This document shows positions 45,013 through 53,832 of a stretch of 64,000 nt of DNA, in pieces. The stretch is from Companilactobacillus zhongbaensis (GTDB taxonomy: Bacteria > Bacillota > Bacilli > Lactobacillales > Lactobacillaceae): positions 1 through 64,000 of the forward strand of contig NZ_RHOM01000010.1 of NCBI RefSeq assembly GCF_003946515.1, read 5' to 3'. Each line of letters begins with the position of its first letter. The first letter of the stretch is position 1. Below the pieces are notes generated by a model. The model was not told where the DNA came from. It did no database searches and saw only the letters and a list, made by a program, of their open reading frames with translations. A program made the position numbers and the translations under genes.

Positions 45013-45273
45013 TTGACAAGAAAGTATTCGTTTGTGTTTACGGTTATATTCATTGTTGTGGACCTTATTTTTGCTGTACTAGCTAAGCTAGGGCGGATCG
45101 ACGATCTATTGGGTATTATCATGGGAATTGTTTTGATCGTTGCTCTATATATTATTACGAGATTATTTGCTCGGATAAATACCGAGAAGGGGCGCGTTGC
45201 CTTATCTTTTTTTAGCGCTATTTTCGTATTTTTAACAGTGGTCCCACTTGCAGCAACTTCAATTGCTGCCTAA
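45013..45273 (+). CDS. Hypothetical three-helix membrane protein
   Basis: 86 residues with three hydrophobic segments (about 6-25, 33-54, 62-84) and no soluble domain. TTG 45013 is chosen because GAGGTGG lies 6 bases upstream; the frame is open 9 bases earlier at a GTG inside that site. No family recognised. Single gene with a terminator. Confidence 0.7.
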   Translation: MTRKYSFVFTVIFIVVDLIFAVLAKLGRIDDLLGIIMGIVLIVALYIITRLFARINTEKGRVALSFFSAIFVFLTVVPLAATSIAA

Positions 45274-45288
45274 TTTTGGAATTTTATT

Positions 45289-45320
45289 GGATTAAGACAA
45301 TTCGCCTTAATCCTTTTTTT
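45289..45320 (+). terminator. Terminator after the 45013 gene
   Basis: GGATTAAG-acaattcgc-CTTAATCC followed by seven T. Confidence 0.9.
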
Positions 45321-45366
45321 ATACAGTCGTATAATTAAACTATCGAATTTGATTGGGGAAGGTTCA

Positions 45367-47061
45367 ATGAAAAACAAAACGTTCAGAACAATAATCTTAG
45401 GTGTGATTTTTCTCGTTCTGAGTATTTTATATACGGTCTTATATGCACCAAACGGTAGTATTCGTTTGATGGACAGCTATGACATGCTCTTCCATTTGAA
45501 TCGGATCGCCAGTCTCTCAAATATTTTTCAGTCTCCAGTAAACTTCGATTACTGGGGGCAAGTCGGGAACATGACTAGTGAGTTTTACCCATGGTTAACT
45601 TTGATACCTGGATACTTAATACTTCAAGTCGTAGGTAATCCAGTGGTCGGATTTCTCGTCTTTTTAACGGTCATCACTTTTGCAACATTCATCAGTGCTT
45701 ATTTCTTCATGAAAAAGTTTTCCGACAATACTTTGCAATCATTTCTATTCTCGATCATTTATACCTTATCGTTCTTTAGAATGGCTAGTGTCTTTTATCG
45801 GGCTGGATTAGCAGAGTACATGTGTTACATTTTCATACCAATGCTATTTTATGAGTTTTATCAATTATTGAGTGGAAACTTTAAAAAGTGGCCATTGTTT
45901 GCCCTCAGTTTTACGCTGATTGTTTTGACACATCCATTAACTGCCTTTACGACGGTGATTTTGATGTTGCCATTAGTCTTATTAGTCCTCTTCACCAAGA
46001 CGGCTCATAGTTGGAGCTATTGGGGGAAGCTGATCCTAAGTGGTATCGGCTCGATAATTTTAGTTGGTCTGACTACAGTTGGATTTGTTTTACCAATGAT
46101 CCAGCAGCAAAAATACATCTCTGTCAATCGACCGGCTTTGTTGAAATTATCTTCAACTGCAAAAGTGCCGGAACAGCTTTTTAAAGACGCCCTAGGTACT
46201 GACCTAAGAAATTATTCTTTTGGCGTCATTATGTTATTTGCACTGTTATTATTAGTTATCTTCATTTGGAAAGATAAGGCTAAATATCGTCTGATCGGGA
46301 TCGAAATGTTGATTGCCTTAGTTCTTTCAACTAACTTGATCCCTTGGGACCAATTGCAAAATACATTTTTCAACTACATGCAATTCCCATGGAGATTCTT
46401 AAACTTATTTACTTTCTTTGCTTCGATCTATATTGCTTATGGAGTCACCAAGATAGTCGATAAGCGATCTCCATTGCTGAAATTACTAGTTATGATCTTG
46501 ATCATGGCTGGATGTATCAATCAAGCATACGTTAGTGGTAACCAATTGAACCATCAAATAACATTGGCTAAAGATCCCAGCCGGATCACCACGAGCAATG
46601 CTGATAAATACATTAAGCAGTTTACGCAAGAAGATTATTATCCAGTCCGCAGTCTTTTTTATGCGAAAGATTTGGGCAAGCATGTTTACATCTTGGATGG
46701 GGAACGAACTAAGCTTCCGGCAAAAATCATCTCAAATACATACACAGTAAATTACTTCAATCAAAAACCAGAGACGATCGACTTTCCTGTTTTGGTATAT
46801 AAAGGGTTAAATGTCCACATTAACAACGAAGCGGTGGATTATAAGATCTCCGAGCGTGGGACAGCTGTGGTCAAAACGAAGCCGGGTCAAAATAAGATAG
46901 TTCTCAAGTATGAATATTCCACGGTAGCTAAAGCAGCTTTAGGATTAAATGCGGTGGGATTTGTTCTCATGGCTTGGCTATCAATTAATCAAGGTAGGTT
47001 TTTGCCAGTCAAAAGGCGCAAATCGGCTCAAGAAAAAAGCTTGAAAAAAGTTGAAAAATAA
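45367..47061 (+). CDS. Large polytopic membrane protein, GT-C/PTPS-related family
   Basis: 564 residues with about 11-13 membrane segments and an extracytoplasmic C-terminal region (about 390-520) before a last helix and a basic tail. The early DSYDMLFHLNRI and NMTSEFYPWLTLIPGY pattern suggests a membrane glycosyltransferase of the type labelled 6-pyruvoyl-tetrahydropterin-synthase-related, which would act on lipid-linked sugars. Donor and acceptor unknown. ATG 45367 follows GGGGAAGG. Confidence 0.8.
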   Translation: MKNKTFRTIILGVIFLVLSILYTVLYAPNGSIRLMDSYDMLFHLNRIASLSNIFQSPVNFDYWGQVGNMTSEFYPWLTLIPGYLILQVVGNPVVGFLVFLTVITFATFISAYFFMKKFSDNTLQSFLFSIIYTLSFFRMASVFYRAGLAEYMCYIFIPMLFYEFYQLLSGNFKKWPLFALSFTLIVLTHPLTAFTTVILMLPLVLLVLFTKTAHSWSYWGKLILSGIGSIILVGLTTVGFVLPMIQQQKYISVNRPALLKLSSTAKVPEQLFKDALGTDLRNYSFGVIMLFALLLLVIFIWKDKAKYRLIGIEMLIALVLSTNLIPWDQLQNTFFNYMQFPWRFLNLFTFFASIYIAYGVTKIVDKRSPLLKLLVMILIMAGCINQAYVSGNQLNHQITLAKDPSRITTSNADKYIKQFTQEDYYPVRSLFYAKDLGKHVYILDGERTKLPAKIISNTYTVNYFNQKPETIDFPVLVYKGLNVHINNEAVDYKISERGTAVVKTKPGQNKIVLKYEYSTVAKAALGLNAVGFVLMAWLSINQGRFLPVKRRKSAQEKSLKKVEK

Positions 47062-47086
47062 ATTGATATCTGATATATTTTATTAG

Positions 47087-47165
47087 TTGCAATCACTATT
47101 GCATCTACAACCGCTCAAAATTAGGTTTAAGCGAAAGCACCTAATTGGCGAGTATTAGAAGGGAG
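47087..47165 (+). promoter_or_regulatory. Leader of rplU (L21-type ribosomal leader)
   Basis: AATCACTATTGC, ACAACCGCTC and the hairpin TTAGGT-ttaagcgaaagc-ACCTAA followed by GGCGAGTATT match the L21 leader of Firmicutes, through which the operon is thought to be autoregulated. Confidence 0.8.
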
Positions 47166-47175
47166 TGTACAATAT

Positions 47176-47487
47176 ATGTACGCAGTAATCAAAACAGGTG
47201 GTAAGCAATATAAGGTTGAAGAAAATGAAGCAATCTTTATTGAAAAACTCGATGCTAAAGAAGGAGACACAGTTACATTTGACGATGTAATCTTAGTTTC
47301 TGACGGAGATAGCGTTAAAGTTGGAGACCCAGTTGTTAAGGGAGCTTCAGTTACAGGTAAAGTAGAGAAACAAGGTAAGGAAAAGAAAGTCGTTACTTAC
47401 AAATACAAACCTAAGAAGCACTCACATACAAAGACTGGTCACCGCCAACCATATACAAAAGTAACTATTGACGCTATCAAAGGTTAA
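47176..47487 (+). CDS. rplU: Large-subunit ribosomal protein bL21
   Basis: 103 residues: [18 protein letters not shown] and the C-terminal [19 protein letters not shown] signature. GAAGGGAGTG precedes the ATG. First gene of rplU-prp-rpmA. Confidence 0.98.
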   Translation: MYAVIKTGGKQYKVEENEAIFIEKLDAKEGDTVTFDDVILVSDGDSVKVGDPVVKGASVTGKVEKQGKEKKVVTYKYKPKKHSHTKTGHRQPYTKVTIDAIKG

Positions 47488-47492
47488 TAATT

Positions 47493-47837
47493 ATGATCAA
47501 GGCAAGTTTTCATCGGAATGCCGATAAGCAGATCGATTCATTTTTGATCCTTGGCCACGCTGATTCCGGTCCTTATGGACAAGATTTGGTTTGTGCTGCA
47601 GTATCAGCGGTAACGATCGGTACTATCAACAATCTGGAGAAACTTACACAGGTCCACCCTCAAGTAGTTTTAGATGAGGTCAATGGCGGTCATCTTGGCT
47701 GCCAAATAACAGGAGCTGTTTCTCACGATACAGCGTTATTACTCGAAAATTTATCAGAAATATTGAAAGATGTCGCTGATAGTTATCCTGATAATATTAC
47801 TGTTAGTTCTACACAAAATACGATTGATTTAAATTAG
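47493..47837 (+). CDS. prp: Ribosomal-processing cysteine protease Prp
   Basis: 114 residues. Catalytic H22 and C34 are in GHADSGPYGQDLVCAAVSA. Prp removes the N-terminal extension of L27 in Firmicutes; the next gene encodes an L27 with exactly such an extension. It lies 5 bases after rplU. Confidence 0.96.
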   Translation: MIKASFHRNADKQIDSFLILGHADSGPYGQDLVCAAVSAVTIGTINNLEKLTQVHPQVVLDEVNGGHLGCQITGAVSHDTALLLENLSEILKDVADSYPDNITVSSTQNTIDLN

Positions 47838-47849
47838 GAGGTAAACTTC

Positions 47850-48122
47850 ATGCTTAAGATGAATTTACAATTTTTCTCTCACCATAAAGGTGGAGGTTCA
47901 ACAACTAATGGTCGTAACTCAGCAGGTCGTAGATTGGGTGCAAAGCGTGCCGATGGCCAAGCTATTACAGCCGGTGCAATTATTTATAGACAACGTGGTA
48001 CAAAGATCCATCCAGGTACAAACGTTGGCCGTGGTGGCGACGACACATTGTTCGCTCTTAAAGACGGTGTTGTTAAGTTCGAAAGACTTGGCAAAGACAA
48101 GAAGAAAGTATCAGTATACTAA
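47850..48122 (+). CDS. rpmA: Large-subunit ribosomal protein bL27 with cleavable N-terminus
   Basis: 90 residues. The N-terminus [15 protein letters not shown] carries the Prp site; cleavage after FFS would expose [14 protein letters not shown], the part that reaches the peptidyl-transferase centre. Uncleaved L27 is lethal in Staphylococcus, so pairing with prp is essential. TTAGGAGGTAAA precedes the ATG. Confidence 0.97.
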   Translation: MLKMNLQFFSHHKGGGSTTNGRNSAGRRLGAKRADGQAITAGAIIYRQRGTKIHPGTNVGRGGDDTLFALKDGVVKFERLGKDKKKVSVY

Positions 48123-48137
48123 TATATACCGTACAAA

Positions 48138-48162
48138 AGAGGACATGGTCCTCTTTTTTTTA
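48138..48162 (+). terminator. Terminator after rpmA
   Basis: AGAGGAC-atg-GTCCTCT followed by eight T. Confidence 0.92.
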
Positions 48163-48253
48163 TATAAACAACTACATATTATTGCCATAAAGCTATTAGT
48201 ATTGGTAAAATAAAGGGAACGTTGCAAATTAACAATTAATTGAGGAGATCAGT

Positions 48254-48817
48254 ATGTCTATTTCAGTAAACGAATTTAAAAATGGATTAACAATTGAAGT
48301 AAAAGACGGCATTTGGCGTGTTATCGAATTCCAACACGTTAAGCCAGGTAAGGGTAGTGCTTTCGTTCGTTCAAAGCTTAAGAACTTGAGAACAGGTGCT
48401 GTTCAAGAAATGACATTTAGATCAACTGCTAAGGTTGAAAAGGCTCAAATCGAAAACAAGAAGATGCAATACTTGTATGCCGACGGTGAAAACCACGTAT
48501 TCATGGATATGAATACATACGAACAACTTACAATTCCTGGTGAACAACTAACAGACGAATTGAAGTACTTGAAAGAAAACATGGAAGTTAACATCATGAT
48601 GTACAACGGTGAAACTCTCGGTGTTGACCTTCCTAATACTGTTGATCTTAAGGTTGTTGAAACAGAAGCCGGAATCAAAGGTGACACACAATCAGGTGGT
48701 TCAAAACCAGCTACTATGGAAACAGGTGTTGTTGTTCAAGTGCCATTCTTTGTTAACGAAGGCGACATGTTGACAATCAATACTCAAGATGGAACATATA
48801 TTTCACGTGCAAATTAA
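48254..48817 (+). CDS. efp: Elongation factor P
   Basis: 187 residues with the three beta-barrel domains of EF-P. The tip loop reads [10 protein letters not shown] with the exposed Lys at about residue 32 that can be modified. It rescues ribosomes stalled at proline runs. TGAGGAGATC precedes the ATG. First gene of the efp-asp23-nusB block. Confidence 0.97.
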   Translation: MSISVNEFKNGLTIEVKDGIWRVIEFQHVKPGKGSAFVRSKLKNLRTGAVQEMTFRSTAKVEKAQIENKKMQYLYADGENHVFMDMNTYEQLTIPGEQLTDELKYLKENMEVNIMMYNGETLGVDLPNTVDLKVVETEAGIKGDTQSGGSKPATMETGVVVQVPFFVNEGDMLTINTQDGTYISRAN

Positions 48818-48842
48818 TTTTTAGTTATTGGAGATAAAGTTT

Positions 48843-49259
48843 ATGGCTGATCAAAAATACGTAACACTACAAGATGACGGCAAGGTGCAAGGAAACGTTG
48901 AGATTTCTCACCAAGTTATTGAAATTTTGCTTGGGATCGCAACGAATCAAGTTGAAGGCGTCTATGAAATGCGCGGTACAATATCTAACCGGATCAATTC
49001 ATTATTTGGTAGAATGAATCATGGAAAAGGTGTAGACGTTGTATTTGAAGACGACAATGTCACTGCTGATGTATTTGTTTATCTTGAATACGGAGTTTCG
49101 ATTCCCAAGGTATCATTAGAAATTCAAAAGTCAGCTATTGAACAACTTAAATTCATGACGGATATTGATATATCGCAAATTAATGTGCATGTTGTTGGGC
49201 TAGTTGCTAAGAAGTCAAACGGTGACGTTGAACGCGTAACAACAGACAGTAAGGAATAA
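48843..49259 (+). CDS. Asp23/Gls24 family protein (YqhY-like)
   Basis: 138 residues with the Asp23 fold: GNVEISHQVIEILLGIATNQVEGVYEMRG. YqhY homologues next to accBC or nusB modulate lipid synthesis in bacilli; here it stands between efp and nusB. ATG 48843 follows TTGGAGAT; the frame is open 15 bases upstream. Confidence 0.92.
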   Translation: MADQKYVTLQDDGKVQGNVEISHQVIEILLGIATNQVEGVYEMRGTISNRINSLFGRMNHGKGVDVVFEDDNVTADVFVYLEYGVSIPKVSLEIQKSAIEQLKFMTDIDISQINVHVVGLVAKKSNGDVERVTTDSKE

Positions 49260-49264
49260 TACCA

Positions 49265-49672
49265 GTGAGTATAAACAGACACGAAATCAGAGAACTAGCA
49301 GTACAATCACTATTTTCCATCGATACAACGAAGGCTGACGCCGCTACTGCCATCAAATCGACTTTAGAATTAGCCGATCTGACGGAAGTAGAAGTGCCAG
49401 ATTATTTAACATTCCTCGTATCTGGAACGCTTGAACATGAGAGTGAATTAGATTCAGAAATTTCTAAACAATTGAAGAACAAATGGACAGTGGCTCGTTT
49501 GTCTCGGATCGACCGTGCAATTTTACGCATGGGACTATTTGAAATGCAAAATAGTCTAGAAGTTCCAAAAAAAGTTGCAATTAATGAAGCTATTGAATTA
49601 GCTGGCGATTTCGGCGATAAAGATTCAAAAGCCTTCGTTAACGGCATCTTATCTAACTTTGTTGAAGGGTAG
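49265..49672 (+). CDS. nusB: Transcription antitermination factor NusB
   Basis: 135 residues, all-helical; start GTG 49265 (MSINRHEIRELAVQSLFSID). The C-terminal KVAINEAIELAGDFGDKDSKAFVNGIL is the family signature. It acts with NusE/S10 at boxA of rRNA operons. A terminator follows the stop. Confidence 0.95.
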   Translation: MSINRHEIRELAVQSLFSIDTTKADAATAIKSTLELADLTEVEVPDYLTFLVSGTLEHESELDSEISKQLKNKWTVARLSRIDRAILRMGLFEMQNSLEVPKKVAINEAIELAGDFGDKDSKAFVNGILSNFVEG

Positions 49673-49697
49673 GCTGGTACATAGTACCAGCCTTTTT
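49671..49697 (+). terminator. Terminator after nusB
   Basis: AGGCTGGTAC-ata-GTACCAGCCT followed by TTTT; overlaps the nusB stop codon. Confidence 0.88.
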
Positions 49698-49708
49698 GGG
49701 TAAAAAAC

Positions 49709-50557
49709 ATGATTATATTAGATGGAAAAAAAGTAGCAGGAGCTTGTGACGAATCAATGTCCAAGCGTGTAGAAGATTTGAAATCAAAAGGTATCACACC
49801 TGGGATTGCTGTTGTTTTGGTAGGCGACAATAGTGCCAGTGCTGTGTACGTTAGAAACAAGCAACGTCGAGCTGAAAAATTAGGAATGAAGTCAGAATTG
49901 ATTCATTTTAAGGCTGACGTCTCAGAAGAAGAATTATTAACAAAGATCGACGAACTAAACGCTGATCCAGAAATTGACGGCTTTTTAGTCCAATTACCAT
50001 TGCCAGATCATATCGATGAAGATCGAGTGATCAATGCTATTGATCCTAAGAAAGACGTTGATGGCTTTGCTCCAGAAAATGTCGGTCACCTTTGGATCGG
50101 TGAACCACAAACAAAACCGGCAACAGCTGCTGGTATTTTGATGATGCTCGACTATTACGATGTTGATTTAGACGGTAAAAATGTGGTTATTATCGGACGT
50201 AGTAACATCGTTGGTAAACCAGTCGCAGCCATGATGCTCGATAAGAACGCAACCGTGACTGTGGCACATTCACACACGAAGAATTTAAAGCAATTGGCTA
50301 AAACTGCTGATGTTTTAGTAGTGGCAATCGGTCGGGCAAAGATGATCGATGCAGATTACGTCAAAGACGGTGCGATCGTTATCGATGTCGGTATGGATCG
50401 CGATGAAAATGGCAAGTTATGTGGTGATGTTGATTTTGATGCCGTGAAAGATACTGCTTCAATGATGACACCAGTACCTGGTGGCGTTGGACCAATGACT
50501 ATCACTGCTCTGATGGACCAAGTGGTCGAACTTGCAGAGGAAAGGGCAAATGGATAA
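49709..50557 (+). CDS. folD: Bifunctional methylene-THF dehydrogenase / methenyl-THF cyclohydrolase
   Basis: 282 residues. Catalytic Lys in YVRNKQRRAEKLG (about residue 52), PLPDHIDE, and the NADP-binding GRSNIVGKPVA; the C-terminal PGGVGPMTITALM is invariant in FolD. It provides 10-formyl-THF for purine and formyl-Met synthesis. Overlaps xseA by 8 bases. Confidence 0.97.
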   Translation: MIILDGKKVAGACDESMSKRVEDLKSKGITPGIAVVLVGDNSASAVYVRNKQRRAEKLGMKSELIHFKADVSEEELLTKIDELNADPEIDGFLVQLPLPDHIDEDRVINAIDPKKDVDGFAPENVGHLWIGEPQTKPATAAGILMMLDYYDVDLDGKNVVIIGRSNIVGKPVAAMMLDKNATVTVAHSHTKNLKQLAKTADVLVVAIGRAKMIDADYVKDGAIVIDVGMDRDENGKLCGDVDFDAVKDTASMMTPVPGGVGPMTITALMDQVVELAEERANG

Positions 50558-51902
50558 CTCTGAACAATATTTAACAGTTACAGCTTTAACACAATACATC
50601 AAAAGAAAATTCGACGTGGACCCATATTTGGGCCACGTTTATTTGACTGGTGAGCTTTCCAATTTTAAGATCCGTCCCAATTCGCACCAGTATTTTACAA
50701 TCAAGGATGACCACGCAGTAATTGATTCGGTGATGTTTCGAAGCGCATTTAATAAAGTTAAATTTACGCCCGAAACAGGGATGAAAGTCCGTGTGAAGGG
50801 TCATGTGACAGTCTTTGAAGGTCGAGGTAATTATCAATTTTACGTCGATTCGATGGAACCCGATGGCTTAGGGTCACTTTATTTAGCTTTCGAGCAATTA
50901 AAGAAGAAACTCTCCAAGATGGGCGTCTTCAATTTACCGAAGAAGCCGATCCCGAAGTTCCCTAAACGGATAGCTGTCGTAACTAGTGAGTCAGGAGCTG
51001 TCATTCACGATATTATGACTACCGTAAGGCGTCGCTATCCGATCGTTCAATTAATCTTGTTCCCAGCAGTCGTTCAAGGCGATACTGCCGCTGCAACGAT
51101 AGTAGAACAATTGAAACGGGTCAATGAAATGGGTGATTTTGATACGGTCATTATTGGTCGTGGTGGAGGTTCACTCGAAGACTTATGGCCTTTCAATGAA
51201 GAGATCGTTGCAGAAGCAATCGTTCAAAGTAAGATCCCAGTGATTTCTTCTGTAGGTCATGAGACTGATGTGACGATTGCTGATATGGTTGCTGATTTAC
51301 GAGCTGCTACACCGACGGCTGCTGCAGAATTAGCCACACCAGTTTTACGTGAGCAGATCGAAAATATCGAAAACATGCAATCACGAATGATCGTGGCACA
51401 AAATAAGCTTTTGAATAATTATCGTCAGATCTTGAATAGTTATGCCCAAAATGTTTTTTTACAGCATCCTGAGCGCATCTATGAAGTTTATATGCAAAAG
51501 GTGGACAATTACACTAATCGCCTGCAACAAATCATTACAAGTGAATTACGTTGGTATAAAGAGCGTTTGTGGAACCATGAGACGAAACTCGCTCAAGTTT
51601 CACCGAAGGATCAGATCAATTACTATCAAAATCAAGTTTCAAATGATGTCCAAAATATGACCTTAGTAGTTAATAAAATGCTCAGCAACAAGCGAAACTA
51701 CTTCAGTAAGCAAGTCTCAGCGCTCGATTCATTGAGTCCGTTGAAGACTTTAAGTCGTGGTTATGCGATTGCTACTGACGAAAAGGGTCAAGTTTTGAAG
51801 AAGACGAGCGACTATCAAGTTGATCAACCAGTCGACCTGAAAGTTGTTGATGGAACCGTTAAAGTGATAACTAAACAAATTAGTGAGGATAACAATGGCT
51901 GA
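50550..51902 (+). CDS. xseA: Exodeoxyribonuclease VII large subunit
   Basis: 450 residues. N-terminal OB-fold (HVYLTGELSNFKIRPNSHQYFTIKD) and a catalytic domain with GRGGGSLEDLWPFNEE and SSVGHETDVTIAD, then a coiled-coil region (360-410) that binds XseB. It degrades single-stranded DNA from both ends. ATG 50550 follows AGAGGAAAGG. Confidence 0.96.
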   Translation: MDNSEQYLTVTALTQYIKRKFDVDPYLGHVYLTGELSNFKIRPNSHQYFTIKDDHAVIDSVMFRSAFNKVKFTPETGMKVRVKGHVTVFEGRGNYQFYVDSMEPDGLGSLYLAFEQLKKKLSKMGVFNLPKKPIPKFPKRIAVVTSESGAVIHDIMTTVRRRYPIVQLILFPAVVQGDTAAATIVEQLKRVNEMGDFDTVIIGRGGGSLEDLWPFNEEIVAEAIVQSKIPVISSVGHETDVTIADMVADLRAATPTAAAELATPVLREQIENIENMQSRMIVAQNKLLNNYRQILNSYAQNVFLQHPERIYEVYMQKVDNYTNRLQQIITSELRWYKERLWNHETKLAQVSPKDQINYYQNQVSNDVQNMTLVVNKMLSNKRNYFSKQVSALDSLSPLKTLSRGYAIATDEKGQVLKKTSDYQVDQPVDLKVVDGTVKVITKQISEDNNG

Positions 51903-52137
51903 AAAGAAAAAGAATTTTGAAGATAACCTAGCAGACCTTGAAAAAATCGTTACTGATCTCGAAGCAGGAAATGTTCCGCTTGAAGAAGCAATGGAAAAAT
52001 TCAAGGCTGGTGTGACTTTAAGCAAGAATTTAGAAAAAACTCTTACTGAAGCAGAAAATACTGTAACCAAGATCATGGCTAAAGATGGTACTGAATCGAG
52101 CATGCCAGAAAACAACGAGAAGGGCAACGAGGAATAG
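51895..52137 (+). CDS. xseB: Exodeoxyribonuclease VII small subunit
   Basis: 80 residues, helical hairpin: FEDNLADLEKIVTDLEAGNVPLEEAMEKFK is the XseB signature. The acidic tail is specific. Its start overlaps xseA by 8 bases (AGGATAACA before ATG 51895); its stop shares a base with the ispA start. Confidence 0.95.
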   Translation: MAEKKKNFEDNLADLEKIVTDLEAGNVPLEEAMEKFKAGVTLSKNLEKTLTEAENTVTKIMAKDGTESSMPENNEKGNEE

Positions 52138-52985
52138 TGGATATTAAAAGTTTTACAGAATTTCACGAGAAGATACTACCTGAATTCGACCAATTTCTGA
52201 CTGATAAGATCACTGCCGAGATCAAACAACCAACACTACGTGAAGCCATGCTTTATTCACTAAATTCTGGTGGAAAAAGGGTCCGTCCAGTGTTAATGCT
52301 AGCAACGGTTTATTCTTCGGGTGTCAAATACGAAGATCTACCTAAGTACTTCGACATTGCTGGATCACTTGAATTGATCCACACGTACTCATTGATCCAT
52401 GATGACTTACCAGAAATGGATAATGACGATTACCGTCGTGGTCAATTAACTAGTCATAAGAAGTTTGGTACAGGTCCAGCAGTTTTAGCTGGTGATGCTT
52501 TGTTGACACAAGCTTTTTATTGGATCGCCAAATCAGAGTTAGATGCCAATAAGCGAATGGCTGCGGTGCGAATTTTGGCACATAATGCAGGTCCCATGGG
52601 GATGGTGGCCGGTCAAATGACCGACATCACTAAAGAAGACAAACAATTGAGTTTGGAAGAACTAACGCAATTGCATCATCAAAAAACAGCTGATCTGATC
52701 ATGGCAGCAATAACAATCGGTGCTTTTTGTGCCGATCACAAAACTTCTAAACAATTAGTTTTGTATTCCGAAAAAGTTGGGCTAGCCTTTCAAGTTAAAG
52801 ATGATCTCGATGATGCAGATGACGGAGAAGATGACGATAAAAATACTTTTCCTAATTTAATCGGTAAAGAAGCGACTGAAGAAAAATTACGTAATTTAGT
52901 TAAGGACGCTTTGAATGCCGTGTTGAAAGAAGAGAAATTTGATAAGAACTTACTAGTAAGCTTCTTAGATTATTTCAAGAAGTAG
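52137..52985 (+). CDS. ispA: Polyprenyl synthetase (farnesyl diphosphate synthase type)
   Basis: 282 residues, start GTG 52137 inside TAGTG. First aspartate-rich motif DDLPEMDND (about 85-93), GGKRVRP, and the second motif DDLDD (about 222-226). It condenses IPP and allylic diphosphates to FPP for undecaprenyl phosphate synthesis. Standard neighbour of xseAB and tlyA. Confidence 0.95.
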   Translation: MDIKSFTEFHEKILPEFDQFLTDKITAEIKQPTLREAMLYSLNSGGKRVRPVLMLATVYSSGVKYEDLPKYFDIAGSLELIHTYSLIHDDLPEMDNDDYRRGQLTSHKKFGTGPAVLAGDALLTQAFYWIAKSELDANKRMAAVRILAHNAGPMGMVAGQMTDITKEDKQLSLEELTQLHHQKTADLIMAAITIGAFCADHKTSKQLVLYSEKVGLAFQVKDDLDDADDGEDDDKNTFPNLIGKEATEEKLRNLVKDALNAVLKEEKFDKNLLVSFLDYFKK

Positions 52986-52993
52986 GAGATAAT

Positions 52994-53821
52994 ATGGCAA
53001 AAAAACGTGTAGACGTAATGTTAGTCGAACAAAATTTATTTGAGTCTCGCGAACAGGCAAAGCGTTCAGTAATGGCCGGTGAAGTTTACGATGAAGACAA
53101 TTTGCGCTATGACAAGCCCGGTGAAAAAGTTGATCCAGAAACAATTTTTCACGTGGTTGAAGGAGCTCATAGCAAATATGTCAGTCGTGGTGGTTACAAG
53201 TTAGAAAAAGCCGTTGAATCGTTCAATATTGATTTGACTGATCGTACTTGTTTAGATATCGGTTCTTCCACTGGTGGTTTCACCGATGTCGCTTTACAAA
53301 ATGGTGCTAAATTAGTTTATGCGCTCGATGTCGGGTACAATCAATTAGCTTGGAAGTTACGAAGTGATGATCGTGTCGTAGTGATGGAACGAGTGAACTT
53401 CCGCTACAGCAAGCCAGAAGACTTCCATGAAGGATTGCCTCAATTTGCGATGACTGATGTTTCCTTTATTTCCTTGGAATTGATCTTGCCACCAATGTTC
53501 AATATTATTTTGCCAGGTTCCGATGCGGTTTGTTTGATCAAGCCTCAATTTGAAGCTGGACCAGAAAATGTTGGTAAGCACGGCATCGTTCGCGACCACA
53601 AAGTTCATCAAATGGTCTTAGAAAAGATCTTAAACTTTGCTCAAACTACTGGTTTTATCGTGACAGGTTTGGATTTTTCACCGATCAAAGGTGGAGAAGG
53701 AAATATTGAATTTTTGATGCACATTCAAAAACCAACTGATCCCGATACTGAAGGAAGTATTGCCGATTCAGTCTCAATCGAAGAGACGATGAACGCTGCC
53801 TATGCAAATTTGAATAAATAG
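52994..53821 (+). CDS. tlyA: TlyA family rRNA 2'-O-methyltransferase
   Basis: 275 residues: an S4 RNA-binding domain (1-63, KRVDVMLVEQNLFESREQAKR) and an FtsJ-like methyltransferase domain with motif I LDIGSSTGGFTDVALQ. TlyA proteins methylate cytidines of 16S/23S rRNA in some bacteria. AAGTAGGAGATA precedes the ATG. In most Firmicutes argR lies between this gene and recN; here only 11 bases separate them. Confidence 0.94.
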   Translation: MAKKRVDVMLVEQNLFESREQAKRSVMAGEVYDEDNLRYDKPGEKVDPETIFHVVEGAHSKYVSRGGYKLEKAVESFNIDLTDRTCLDIGSSTGGFTDVALQNGAKLVYALDVGYNQLAWKLRSDDRVVVMERVNFRYSKPEDFHEGLPQFAMTDVSFISLELILPPMFNIILPGSDAVCLIKPQFEAGPENVGKHGIVRDHKVHQMVLEKILNFAQTTGFIVTGLDFSPIKGGEGNIEFLMHIQKPTDPDTEGSIADSVSIEETMNAAYANLNK

Positions 53822-53832
53822 CTGGTGACAAA

